NCBI GenBank assembly: GCA_010279815.1
Contig: QEOQ01000221.1
Coordinates: forward strand, 264,973-328,972
Direction of reading: 5' to 3'
DNA from: Brachionus plicatilis
Taxonomy: Eukaryota; Rotifera; Eurotatoria; Ploima; Brachionidae
DNA length: 64,000 bases
In this document: positions 10,054-21,100 of the stretch, piece after piece
Layout: each line of letters begins with the position of its first letter
Numbering within the stretch: the first letter of the stretch is position 1
Notes under the pieces: model-generated
What the model saw: only the letters and a program-made list of their open reading frames with translations
The model's database searches: none
What the model was told of the DNA's origin: nothing
Translations under genes and position numbers: made by a program

Positions 10054-12066
10054 ATTTATCAATTCAGAATATTATTCTGTTTTATTTATTATTCAATTTT
10101 GTTAAAACAATTTTATTTAAATAAAGGCTTTTAAAATGGAAATCTGTTAATCATTCGTAAAAAGTTCTTTTTCCATCCAGCATTTTAATCTTCAGACTTG
10201 TGTGAACCACATTATTTAGTATCTTTGACATTCGTTTGCAACTCAAATGAATAATTTCTTAGTTAGACTTTAGCTTTTTTTTGTATCTTAAAATATTTTA
10301 TTTGTTTTTACCAATTTTTTAAAACAGTTTTGCTAAAATAATTGGATTTTTGGTAATTTTACGTATTTGAAGAAAGGGAAAGTTTGCTATTATTGACGTG
10401 AATAAATAAAATAATCAAAGTATAAGTTTCATCAAGCATGTTTGCGTAGAAATTTTACAAGCAAAATAATAGCTAAAAATAGTATCTAATTTCGCATAAA
10501 TTCTGTGACATGCTTAGTCTTAAATTGCTATTTTCAGTTATTTATAGTACTTTTCTTTTATTTTTAGTTTTTATAAAAATATTTGGTTTGACTTTAAATT
10601 ATCATATTTTTTATATAATTGGTTGAATACGTTGCTTTTATGACTTTGGCTGGCAAGCATGCATCTTCTTTTCTCAAAAATATAAAGACCGAGAAATAAA
10701 AATTTCAATTAATTTAAGTTTTTAACTTTTATAATTTGATTTTCTTTTAGTTTTATTGACTGATTAATGAGTTTATCTTCAAGAATTGGTTAAGTATATC
10801 AAAATTTATACAGTTTGTTTCTAACTTAATACGGTTTGCTTAACTTTGAAATACTACTCTGGATAGAATTTTACGATTCAAAAATAATTTATAATTTTTT
10901 TTTCAAAGTTCAAAGTTATAAATAAATTTTAGAAGCTAATTTTCTGTAGTCATCATTTAGCTTAAAGAATTTGTCTTCAATTAATATTCAAAAGATTTTT
11001 TTTTATGAAAAAAAAGTTAAAATCTGATCATTTAGCTTAAATTTGACACAATTGTGTACAATGATTATGGGGAATTATTAAAAAAAAATTAAAATTTTGA
11101 ATTTTAGGATATTGTTCTAAAGAGCTTGACAAGCTGAACAATAAATTTAATAAATACGAAAATCGGAACTTTCTTAAAACACATATATAATCTCAAAGTT
11201 ATAATCAATATTTTACTTAAAATGGTAATTTCTTTGCTAAATTTTAAGTTTTTTAAGGGCTATAAATTGATTCTATAATTCAATGATCAAACTAATATTT
11301 TTTAATTGATTTCTTTTTATTGGATTTCCGTTTAGTTTGAAAAAATTTTTGTCAAGACAAATTTTTGTTTTAAAAAATTTTATTTAGGCATAAAATAATT
11401 TGACAAAAAAAGTTAGACAAAATTTAATGAGGCAAAATTTTTTAGACAAAACAAAATAAATATAAAATTAATAATACAAAATTTATTCTACAATTTTTTT
11501 CATTATCAAAATCGTCAATTATTTTCGCTTTTCTTGTGGTTATCTTACAGATTATGTGTACAGATTTTCGGTATTTGATTGCTCAAATTTTAAACTATCA
11601 ATTATAGCAGTTTGAGAAAAGACGTTTTAAGTTTTGTTCATTGTAAAATTTGTTTGATTTAAGTTTTTAAATGTAAGTTTATAAGTTAATGTATTCAATT
11701 TAGTTAATCATTATTTTAATTATTATCAGATTTTTTAATATTTAAGTTTAGTTAAGGTTATGGATTCAGACCTCGTGTCCCAAAAAAATTACTTCAAATA
11801 CCTAATTTTTTTAATTAAAAAACAACCCAATAGAAAGAGGGACATCTGACTAAACGGAGTCAGAAGACGTAGCCTAAATCAAAACTTTTAGACAATCAAA
11901 TACATTATGTGAGGATGAGATTTGATGGTTTGAGGGATAATTTCATCCATTTCGACAACAAAAAAATTAATTGTCTTAAAAGCTGATTTATTAATAAGAA
12001 ATTTTGAAACATAAATAGTAGAAGTAGAACAAATTTGACCAATAAATGTCCATTTTTAGTTGAATT
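10054..12066 (+). repeat. Long A-type flank of pair 3
   Basis: From 10,054 to about 10,860 this matches 15,212-16,018 downstream of pair 4 almost base for base (landmarks ggcaagcatgcatcttc, tgacatgcttagtc). From about 10,900 to 12,060 it matches the reverse complement of 17,640-18,380 (landmarks cacaattgtgtacaatg, gactccgtttagtcag in reverse). No coding potential is seen. It seems to be DNA carried along during amplification of the gene pairs. Confidence 0.7.
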
Positions 12067-13181
12067 AAATTAAAAGTGCTCGGATGAGTGGCGCTGTTTA
12101 TGATGAACGTCCCACGTGCTTCTTAGGGGAAGACGCCGTCATAACTATGCCGTATGCCGGTCCCAAGCCCGGATGAAAAAATAGGAGGGTGACAAAAATT
12201 TTACGTACAAATATTTTTAACTATTTTTATTTAAAAAAAACAGATCCTTGAAAAAAAAACATTGTTTAGGTAAAAAATTGTAATTTTGTTCAAGCTTTAA
12301 CTTTAATTATTTTTCAAGTGTATTGAACTACATTGAGTTCGTTGCCAAATTATAATTGCTCTGATATTTTCTAACCAAATGTCGATTTTAAATTTGTCTT
12401 TAAAGTTTTCAAATAAAGATTTTAGAAGAATCAATGAAAAGCAGGATGAAACAATGACTTATTTTTATCAATTTTAAAAAATAAAGCTTTTATTTAAAAT
12501 ACATTATAAGCCACCATAACTCTGCCGTAAGCCGGTCCCAAGCCCAGGATGAGAAAAGAGGAGGGTGGTGGCAGCCACACTATGTGGTCTTCTACGAGTC
12601 TGAAGAAGAGCTGTATTACGGGTACATAGATCTACGGGTCTTTGTCCTAGTCTTGTCGTATGAGGGTGCCGCTGGCTTGACCATCATCCAGTATAGAATC
12701 TTAGCAGAGCGAGAACTTGTTTTACAGCTGACCCTCTTTGGATAGCCGTAACTTTGGAAGCACTAAAGTTAAGGCATTCTCTCTTTCTAAATTGAGAATG
12801 TCGCTTGGTTTGTGGTTCCAAGCTAGTCTAAATAGTAGCCGAGTTCGCAGCCAAATTAAAAGTGCTCGGATGAGTGGCGCTGTTTATGATGAACGTCCCA
12901 CGTGCTTCTTAGGGGAAGACGCCGTCATAACTATGCCGTATGCCGGTCCCAAGCCCGGATGAAAAAATAGGAGGGTGACAAAAATTTTACGTACAAATAT
13001 TTTTAACTATTTTTATTTAAAAAAAACAGATCCTTGAAAAAAAAACATTGTTTAGGTAAAAAATTGTAATTTTGTTCAAGCTTTAACTTTAATTATTTTT
13101 CAAGTGTATTGAACTACATTGAGTTCGTTGCCAAATTATAATTGCTCTGATATTTTCTGACCAAATGTCGATTTTAAATTT
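12067..13181 (+). mobile_element. GC-rich retroelement-like repeat, direct-repeat / unique / direct-repeat
   Basis: A ~329 bp block at 12,067-12,395 recurs at 12,853-13,181, offset 786 bp, around a unique middle. Three occurrences of GCCGGTCCCAAGCCC lie at 12,156, 12,531 and 12,942, each followed by a GGATGA and GGAGGGTG stretch. CCGG-TCCCAAGC-CCGG can fold as a hairpin. The GC-rich parts stand out sharply from the AT-rich surroundings. A nearly identical inverted copy is at 28,834-29,650. From memory, a motif of this form is seen in RTE-like LINEs and derived short repeats of other animals, but I cannot verify that here. A 74-codon frame (12,738-12,962) is identical in both copies but may be coincidental. 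Confidence 0.55.
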
Positions 13182-14294
13182 TATATATTTTGATTTTGAT
13201 TTTAAATAAAATGCCTATTATTTTACGTAGTAAAAAAAAATTTTCGAATTATTGTAGATTAAAAATCCAAAAAAATAAAAGTAAAAAGAAAAAACAATGA
13301 CAATTCATTGAATGATGCAGGGCCATTATTACATGAGAATCCGACAAATTTATTAATAAACCTAAAAAAGGTCGTCAAATTAGCTGGAAATTTGTTTTCC
13401 TTAAAATAGATTTCAATTTAATTATTTTGTAAATTTAATATTTAATTTTTTTAAATATATAATTTTTAAACACTATTTGAAAGAATTATTTAACAGATTT
13501 ATTAATTTTTTTTGTCACCAAAAAAAAATTGTGTTAACAAGTTATTTGGTTAAATATGAAAACATTAATTTTTTTTGAATTCGGCACGAAAAAATTGTGT
13601 TTTGTAGTGATTTGTGTTAAAAAGTTTTTGGTTTGTGGTGAAAAGTTTACAGTTTGTGGGGAACAGTTTTTGAATTGAGGGGAACCATTTATATCATTTA
13701 AAAAGTTATTACATATATATCATTCATTTTGTTCATTTTATTCGGTTTTTTCAATTTCTTCACAAACAAAAATATTAAAATCAAAATAATTAACTGAAAA
13801 AAATGAACAAAGTGTTCAAATTAAATTAAATTAACAAAATGAAAACAACGAATAAAAACAGAAAAATTTTCAGCACAAAAATAATTTGACAAAGACAAAA
13901 ACTGCTCTTCTTAAATAAAAAACTTCTAAACAAAAATTTTTTTTAATATCTATTAAAAACTGCCACTAAAAATTTTAGATAATAAAATGCCTATTATTTT
14001 ACGTAATAAAAAAAAAATTTCGAATTTTTGTAGATTAAAAATCCAAAAAACAAAAGTAAAAAGAAAAAGCAATGACAATTCATTGAATGATGCAGGGCCA
14101 TTATTAAATGAGAATCCGACAAATTTATTAATAAATATTATATATATTATTTGATATTTTGATTTCTTTATAAGAAGGAGCTCTAACTAGGCACAGAAAA
14201 AATAATGAAAAATTGAGATGATTTTCAAACAATTTTATTTAGATAAAGGCCAAAATAAATAAAATAAAGCAAATGAAAGTATATTTGACAGACT
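13182..14294. repeat. Repeats with no gene; ends in B-type flank of pair 4
   Basis: A ~150 bp block (aatgcctattattttacgta, gacaattcattgaatgatgc, gagaatccgacaaattta) occurs at about 13,210-13,360 and again at 13,980-14,140. An inverted third copy is at 24,945-25,190. Between them, at 13,610-13,690, three 21-22 bp units of the type aaaagttt...gtttgtgggg are in tandem. The last ~150 bp is the reversed B flank of pair 4. Confidence 0.55.
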
Positions 14295-14549
14295 TCACCA
14301 CAAAGCAGAAGTAGAACCACAGCCCAAGTTCAATGGTGCAGCAGCAGTGTTCCAGTTTCCCCAGGTGAGTGGTGCTTCAGTTAAAGGAAGAGTGTTCAAA
14401 TTATTGTAAGCAAGTGGAGCAGCTGCTAATGGAAGAGCATTCCAATTATTGTAAGCGAGTGGAGCAGCACTCAAAGGCAAGGTATTCCAATGGTTCCAGG
14501 TAAGAGGAGCAGCAGCCAATGGGGCAGTCAATGATAATCCACAAGTCAT
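14295..14549 (-). CDS. Pair 4, B member: small W/N-rich repeat protein (84 aa)
   Basis: This has four units and a TGA stop, ending STSALW. Its protein differs by eye from the B member of pair 6 at no position and from pair 5 B only at the LPLS/LSLS site. That indicates recent copying or gene conversion among the B members. Confidence 0.75.
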   Translation of the reverse strand: MTCGLSLTAPLAAAPLTWNHWNTLPLSAAPLAYNNWNALPLAAAPLAYNNLNTLPLTEAPLTWGNWNTAAAPLNLGCGSTSALW

Positions 14550-14956
14550 TTTATAATTTGTTTGTGATGGTATTTTCTTTAAAAATAATATTTTTACTCA
14601 AATTGAATGTTTGATGATTTTTTTTATTTTCTTTTCTCGATATTTATATGCATTTGGAATTTTTTTGTTTACAAAAATGCATTATTTGATGTCCCTAATT
14701 TAATTTGATTTAATATGTTTTAAAACAATCAAATACCACCTAATACTTCATTTTAAACAATCAATATTTTGAATTTGATTAGAAATAAACATTTTTCATT
14801 AAAATTGCCTATTAAAATCAATTTAAATAATTTTTTTTTTTGAATCGAATCATGAGAATATAAATATTGGGAAATAAAATTAAAAAAATCATCAAACATT
14901 CAATTTGAGTAAAAATATTATTTTTAAAGAAAATACCATCACAAACAAATTATAAA
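14550..14956. promoter_or_regulatory. Bidirectional promoter of pair 4
   Basis: Outward TATA boxes are at 14,640-14,648 (minus) and 14,859-14,868 (plus), 98-99 nt from the ATGs. At 407 bp it is the shortest of the eight spacers. Beta faces B and alpha faces A. Confidence 0.7.
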
Positions 14957-15211
14957 ATGACTTGCGGATTATCATTGACTGCGCCATTGGCTGCTGCTCC
15001 TCTTACCTGGAACCATTGGAATACTTTGCCTTTGAGTGTTGCTCCGCTCGCTTACAACAATTGGAATACTCTTCCATTAGCAGCTGCTCCACTTGCTTAC
15101 AATAATTTGAACACTCTTCCTTTAACTGAAGCACCACTCACCTGGGGAAACTGGAACACTGCCGCTGCACCATTGAACTTGGGCTGTGGTTCTACTGCTG
15201 CTTTGTGGTAG
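14957..15211 (+). CDS. Pair 4, A member: small W/N-rich repeat protein (84 aa)
   Basis: This has four units and a TAG stop, with LSVAPLAY in unit 2 as in the A members of pairs 5 and 6. It keeps TEAPLTW where those two have TEAALTW. Both terminal cysteines are present. Confidence 0.75.
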   Translation: MTCGLSLTAPLAAAPLTWNHWNTLPLSVAPLAYNNWNTLPLAAAPLAYNNLNTLPLTEAPLTWGNWNTAAAPLNLGCGSTAALW

Positions 15212-16053
15212 ATTTATCAATTCAGAAAATTATTCTGTTTTATTTATTATTCAATTTTGTTAAAACAATTTTATTTAAATAAAGGCTTTTAAAATGGAAA
15301 TCTGTTAATCATTCGTAAAAAGTTCTTTTTCCATCCAGCATTTTAATCTTCAGACTTGTGTGAACCACATTATTTAGTATCTTTGACATTCGTTTGCAAC
15401 TCAAATGAATAATTTCTTAGTTAGACTTAAGCTTTTATTTGTATCCTAAAATATTTTATTTGTTTTTACCAATTTTTTAAAACAGTTTTGCTAAAATAAT
15501 TGGATTTTTGGTAATTTTACGTATTTGAAGAAAGGGAAAGTTTGCTATTATTGACGTGAATAAATAAAATAATCAAAGTAAAAGTTTCATCAAGCATGTT
15601 TGCGTAGAAATCTTACAAGCAAAATAATAGCTAAAAATAGTAGCTAATTTCGCATAAATTCTGTGACATGCTTGGTCTTAAATTGCTATTTTCAGTTATT
15701 TATAGTACTTTTCTTTTATTTTAAGTTTTTAAAAAAATATTTGGTCTGACTTTAAATTATCATATTTTTTATATAATTGGTTGAATAGGTTGCTTTTATG
15801 ACTTTGGCTGGCAAGCATGCATCTTCTTTTCTCAAAAATATAAAGACCGAGAAATAAAAATTTCAATAAATTTAAGTTTTTAACTTTTATAATTTGATTT
15901 TCTTTTAGTTTTATTGACTGATTAATGAGTTTATCTTCAAGAATTGGTTAAGTATATCAAAATTTATACAATTTGTTTCTAACTTAATACGGTTTGCTTA
16001 ATTTTGTAATACTACTATGAAATCGACATTTGGTTAGAAAATATCAGAGCAAT
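15212..16053 (+). repeat. A-type flank of pair 4 ending in a GC-rich-element fragment
   Basis: 15,212-16,018 is a direct copy of 10,054-10,860. At about 16,019 it switches abruptly to ~35 bp (cgacatttggttagaaaata, tcagagcaatt) that is the reverse complement of the end of the 12-13 kb element, marking a rearrangement junction. Confidence 0.65.
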
Positions 16054-16230
16054 TGGCTTGTTTCAGAAGAAAAATATTTATTTTTATTAGTTTTTTGGTA
16101 GCAGCTAATTAGATCACATGAATAAAAAAACAAATTCAAGGATATAAAGAAATATTTTTGACATATTTTTGTTATAAATTCACATTTTAATAAATTAAAT
16201 TGTTTTTACGTCTTTTTCTTTAAGTCGGAA

Positions 16231-16480
16231 TTATTGAACTTTTTCGGCGTCACTATTTTGAACATTTAATGACTTTTGTGGAGGTCCTCTTCCACGTTTT
16301 TAAGCTAATGGCTGAATTGAAATGCTTGAAGCTACTTGATCAGTATTACTTAGAGGGACCGGTATTGAATTTTCAACAGTTTCTTTAATATTATTCGATG
16401 TTAATGGCTTAACTGGCGGCAAACTTTTGGGCTGATTAGGCTCTTGAATGTCATTATATTCTTTCTTTTCTTTTAATTAA
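16231..16480 (-). pseudogene. Fragment of an unknown protein C-terminus with AT-hook-like KRGRGPP
   Basis: One minus-strand frame runs KEKKEYNDIQEPNQPKSLPP and onward through a serine/proline-rich stretch to a TAA. After a single internal TAA it continues as KRGRGPPQKS, and it ends at 16,231-16,233. The basic KRGRGP sequence looks like an AT-hook or like the basic tail of some transposases. It sits ~300 bp from the MULE-like foldback and could be part of a related element. It is too short for a firm call. Confidence 0.3.
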
Positions 16481-16789
16481 ATGTTATCTTTTAAAAGACA
16501 ACACTTATCTACTGAAGAATTCATTTATCTGATAATCAATTTATATTGCTACTAAGAAAATTAATTATATAACAATTAGATACTATAAAATATTGTTAGT
16601 TGCTACCATAATTTTACGTTTTATTTACATTTGAATTAAATTTTTTCAATTATCATTAATTTTCGTTTTTTTTTTGATTAAGGGAAAGTTTTAGATATTT
16701 TTCAATTTTTTTTCAATGAAAAGTAAAGAGAGATTATTATTCTGAAAAAAATGATAAACTTTTTTGAATTATATATTTAATAATATTGT

Positions 16790-17475
16790 TTCCGCACAAA
16801 GAAAAATCTGTTCAGCACATAGACCCCTCTTCTCAGCACAAAAAATCTAATAAGTCTAAAAAAGCTTTTTAGAACAAAAATTTTGTGTTTAAACCATAAT
16901 TTTATTTAAATAAAAAAAAATGCAAAATATTTATTTAATTTTTAGATGAAGTCAAATTTAATGCCTGGAATGCCACCTTTCAGCCAATTTGTTTCTTCCT
17001 CTTTTCGGCTTGTTAGCAAACTCATCATTATCAAGCAATTCTTTTAATGCCATTAAATGAATTGCTTGGCATATTTCACAAAGTATTTGCAACTACATAC
17101 TTTTCTTTTGTATTCAAGGTGTAATAACCACTAAAGATATAACTTCTTTTTCCCATAAGTTTGAAATTATCATTAACGTAAGTATTAACAATATTTCGTA
17201 TCTTTTTTAATACGTATGGTTATAATTATTTTATGATGCAAAGAGTAATTTATTATATAATTTACCTGTTTTAAATTTGGTCTAGTGATCACATTTAACT
17301 CTGGGTTAATTAAATGTGTATTTGTTTTGGTGTTATATTAGTATCATTTTTAAATTAATGCAAAATAAAATTATTGTTTAAACACAAAATTTTTGTGCTA
17401 AAAAGCTTTTTTAGATGATTTAAATTTTTTGTGCTAAAAAGATTTTTGTTTGTGCGGAAAAAGGAGACCCATTAT
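16790..17475 (-). mobile_element. MULE-like foldback element with SWIM transposase remnant
   Basis: Long terminal inverted repeats of about 110 bp are seen. The left end (16,795-16,910) has ttccgcacaaag, cagcacaaaaaat and ttttgtgtttaaac. The right end (17,355-17,475) is their reverse complement. Inside, on the minus strand around 16,970-17,110, frames read CSCKYFVKYAKQAIHLMALK followed by a basic KPKRGRNKLAERWH. This looks like the SWIM zinc-finger end of a Mutator-like transposase with the second C-x-H partly lost and frames broken. Long inverted repeats plus a SWIM remnant support a MULE derivative. Target duplications were not resolved. Confidence 0.55.
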
Positions 17476-18527
17476 ATTTCTTTATTTAATCCCTTAAAAA
17501 TCTATCAAAATAGCCCTTTTGTACGAAAAAAAAATCCTTGAATTAAACTTTCACCTGTCTTCAGAATCTAAACAAAAAATATCAAAAAATCAGAAAATCC
17601 GAACTTGCCTTAAATATATATATAATATCATATTTAAAATCAATATTCAACTTAAAATGGACATTTTTGGTCAAATTTGTTCTATTTCTACTATTTATGT
17701 TTCGAAATTTCTTATTAATAACAGCAGCTTTTAAGACAATTAATTTTTTTGTTGTCGAAATGGATGAAATTATCCCTCAAACCATCAAATCTCATCCTCA
17801 CATAATGTATTTGATTGTCTAAAATTTTTGATTGAGGCTACGTCTTCTGACTCCGTTTAGTCAGATGTCCCTCTTTCGAATATCCAATAAAAAGAAATCA
17901 ATTAAAAATATTAGTTTGATCATTGAATTATAGAATCAATTTAAAGCCCTTAAAAAACTTAAAATTTAACAAAGAAATTACCATTTAAAGTAAAATATTG
18001 ATTATAACTTTGAGATTATATATGTGTTTTAAGAAAGTTCCGATTTTCGTATTTATTAAATTTATTGTTCAGCTTGTCAAGCTCTTTAGAACAATATCCT
18101 AAAATTCAAAATTTTAATTTTTTTTTAATAATTCCCCATAATCATTGTACACAATTGTGTCAAATTTAAGCTAAATGATCAGATTTTAACTTTTTTTTCA
18201 TAAAAAAAAATCATTTGGATATTAATTGAAGACAAATTCTTTAAGCTAAATGATGACTACAGAAAATTAGCTTCTAAAATTTATTTATAACGTTGAAATT
18301 TGAAAAAAATTAAATTAATCGTAAAATTAAATTCATAGTAGTATTTCAAAATTAAGCAAACCGTATTAAATTAGAAACAAATTGTATAAAGATTAAAATG
18401 CTGGATGGAAAAAGAACTTTTTACGAATGATTAACAGATTTCCATTTTAAAAGCCTTTATTTAAATAAAATTGTTTTAACAAAATTGAATAATAAATAAA
18501 ACAGAATAATTTTCTGAATTGATAAAT
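17476..18527 (-). repeat. A-type flank of pair 5 (inverted copy of the 10.9-12.0 kb block)
   Basis: From about 17,640 to 18,380 this is the reverse complement of 10,800-12,060. At about 18,390 it jumps directly to the gene-proximal A flank, lacking the middle ~600 bp that pairs 3 and 4 retain. The 71-codon frame at 17,519 is not supported as a gene. Confidence 0.65.
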
Positions 18528-18782
18528 CTACCACAAAGCAGCAGTAGAACCACAGCCCAAGTTCAATGGTGCAGCAGCAGTGTTCCAGTTTCCCCAGGTG
18601 AGTGCTGCTTCAGTTAAAGGAAGAGTGTTCAAATTATTGTAAGCAAGTGGAGCAGCTGCTAATGGAAGAGTATTCCAATTGTTGTAAGCGAGTGGAGCAA
18701 CACTCAAAGGCAAAGTATTCCAATGGTTCCAGGTAAGAGGAGCAGCAGCCAATGGCGCAGTCAATGATAATCCGCAAGTCAT
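18528..18782 (-). CDS. Pair 5, A member: small W/N-rich repeat protein (84 aa)
   Basis: This has four units and a TAG stop. It carries TEAALTW in the last unit, a change shared only with the A member of pair 6. The two proteins are identical by eye, consistent with a recent direct duplication of the whole cassette. Confidence 0.75.
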   Translation of the reverse strand: MTCGLSLTAPLAAAPLTWNHWNTLPLSVAPLAYNNWNTLPLAAAPLAYNNLNTLPLTEAALTWGNWNTAAAPLNLGCGSTAALW

Positions 18783-19194
18783 TTTATAATTTGTATGTGA
18801 TGGTATTTTATTTAAAAATATTATTTTTACTCAAATTGAATGTTTAATGATTTTTTTAAATTTAATTCCCAATATTTATATTCTTATGTTTCGATTCAAA
18901 AAAAAATTTATTTAAATTGATTTTAATAGGCTTTAAGAATTTAAATGAAAAATGTTTATTTCTAATCAAATTCAAAATATTGATTGTTTAAAATGAAGTA
19001 TTAGGTGGTATTTGATTGTTTTAAAACATATTAAATCAAATTAAATTAGGGACATCAAATAATGCATTTTTGTAAACAAAAAAATTCCAAATGCATATAA
19101 ATATCGAGAAAAGAAAATAAAAAAAATCATCAAACATTCAATTTGAGTAAAAATATTATTTTTAAAGAAAATACCATCACAAACAAATTATAAA
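18783..19194. promoter_or_regulatory. Bidirectional promoter of pair 5
   Basis: TATA boxes are at 18,871-18,880 (minus) and 19,096-19,104 (plus). Alpha faces A and beta faces B. The spacer is nearly identical to that of pair 6. Confidence 0.7.
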
Positions 19195-19449
19195 ATGACT
19201 TGTGGATTATCATTGACTGCCCCATTGGCTGCTGCTCCTCTTACCTGGAACCATTGGAATACCTTGTCTTTGAGTGCTGCTCCACTCGCTTACAATAATT
19301 GGAATGCTCTTCCATTAGCAGCTGCTCCACTTGCTTACAATAATTTGAACACTCTTCCTTTAACTGAAGCACCACTCACCTGGGGAAACTGGAACACTGC
19401 TGCTGCACCATTGAACTTGGGCTGTGGTTCTACTTCTGCTTTGTGGTGA
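19195..19449 (+). CDS. Pair 5, B member: small W/N-rich repeat protein (84 aa)
   Basis: This has four units and a TGA stop, ending STSALW. It reads NTLSLS where every other copy has NTLPLS, a proline to serine change in the first unit, and is otherwise identical to the B member of pair 6. Confidence 0.75.
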   Translation: MTCGLSLTAPLAAAPLTWNHWNTLSLSAAPLAYNNWNALPLAAAPLAYNNLNTLPLTEAPLTWGNWNTAAAPLNLGCGSTSALW

Positions 19450-19645
19450 AGTCTGTCAAATATACTTTTATTTGCTTTATTTTATTTATTTTGGCCTTTA
19501 TCTAAATAAAATTGTTTGAAAATCATCTCAATTTTTCATTATTTTTTCTGTGCCTAGTTAGAGCTCCTTCTTATAAAGAAATCAAAATATCAAATAAAGT
19601 AAATTTAGTGATTTATTTAATAATAAAATAATTTCATTATAATTA
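19450..19645 (+). repeat. B-type 3' flank of pair 5
   Basis: This matches the sequence after pair 6 (24,724-24,920) until the LINE tail begins. It includes tatctaaataaaattg (AATAAA) and ctgtgcctagttagagctcc. Confidence 0.65.
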
Positions 19646-19819
19646 AATTTATTTATTTATTTACAAATAGCCATTTAGGCCGGCTGCTTGGAGATCTCAC
19701 GCTCCCCTTTCAGCAAATTAAGCGCAATACAAAAATAATTTACTTGAATTACAATTTATAAAGTTTTTAAATAAACAAAAAAGTTTAAATTAAAGTTGAC
19801 CAAACAAAAAAAAATTTTT

Positions 19820-21100
19820 TTAATTGAGATCTTTTAGTAATGATTTAATCGGTTTAAATGTAGAGTTGTTGTATGAGTTAACTATTTCTGCAACCTCTTC
19901 ATCATATAAAGTTGAGCGAGTTAGATAGTTTGTTGTTAATTTTTTGAGCCTTTGTTCTACTGTCGACATTTCAGCGATTGCGTGGAGTATATTATTACTT
20001 GTATTTCGATTGACTTTGAAAATAATTTTGAGTGCTTTATTTTGAATAATTTGAAGTTTTTTTCTGATTTTTTCGCGAGTTATATGACATGGTAACATAC
20101 TATATTGAACTATTGATTGTAATGTTAACTTATAGACTGTAATTAGCGTTTTCGATTTGATCCCATAATGTTTTGAGCTTAGGATTTTAAGCAAGTTTAA
20201 TTTATTGCTACATTTGTTGATTGTTTCGGTGAAATGAGTTTCGAAATTAAGACCGGGGTCAAAATTGATACCTAAAATTTTTGCTTGTTTTACTTTTTCA
20301 ATTTTTTTGTTTTTTATTTCTAAGTTTAAGTTCAATGAAAGCTCATACGATGGTCTATTGTAGTTGTTGGCAATTAACATGTATTTTGTTTTGCGAATAT
20401 TGAGTTTCAAACCCCACTTTTCTGAATATTCATTGATTTTGTTGATGGCTTTTTGTAACAATTTGTTTATTTTTTTTAACTTTTAGCACTAAACCAGACT
20501 GTGATGTCATCAGCAAAGAGCGCGAATTTAACTCCGATTTTTTAAGTTCTTTTTCAATGTCGTTTATGAAAATCGCAAATAATAGGGCACTTAGGCAGCC
20601 ACCTTGGGGTATACCTGATTTGATCGGTTTTTTAGTTGAGTCTAACTCGTCATTTATTTGAAAAGTTCTTCCCTCCAGATAAGATCTGATCCATTTTTCG
20701 ATCATTAATGGGCATCTGTGTTTGTGATGTTTTTGTAGTATATTGGCATGTGGAACTGAGTCGAAAGCTTTTTCAAAATCGAATAAAACAAGGCCAGTTT
20801 TGTTTTTGTTTTTTAAATTTCTAATTGTTGGTTCGATTATTTTGAAAAGAACGTTTTGAGTTGATCTATGTCTACGGAAGCCAGATTTTTCGTTAATTAA
20901 TATTTTTCTTTGTTCAGCCCAAGTTGTAAGTCTCTCGTTTAAAATCCTTTCGAGTATTTTGCCAAGACAACTCAACAATGAAATTGGTCTAAAAGATGCT
21001 GGATCATTTGGGTCTTGTGGTTTTTTGTGTATCATTATCACCTTGGCATTCTTCCACAAACTTGGAACGTGTCCTAATGTAATGAAGCGTTAAAGATTTT
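19820..21100 (-). pseudogene. LINE ORF2, reverse-transcriptase part
   Basis: RT motifs are clear: SFRPISLLSCLGKILERIL, then LFDFEKAFDSVPH (motif A), GIPQGGCLSALLFAIFIND (motif B), then a frameshift before LFADDITVWF (motif C, near 20,500). After another shift comes KWGLKLNIRKTKYMLI and KILGINFDPGLNF (thumb side). Frames change near 21,080, 20,515 and 20,465, so no intact enzyme is made. Confidence 0.85.

Noticed and set aside
12067..13181. A hammerhead or HDV-type self-cleaving ribozyme in the GC-rich repeat
   Set aside because: I found no CTGATGA...GAAA core, and the CCGG hairpin alone does not make an HDV-type fold. Left as a possibility to test, not a call.
13577..13589. GAATTCGGCACGA, resembling a cDNA-library EcoRI adapter
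   Set aside because: The sequence continues in ordinary AT-rich DNA on both sides and the match is short, so contamination is unlikely.
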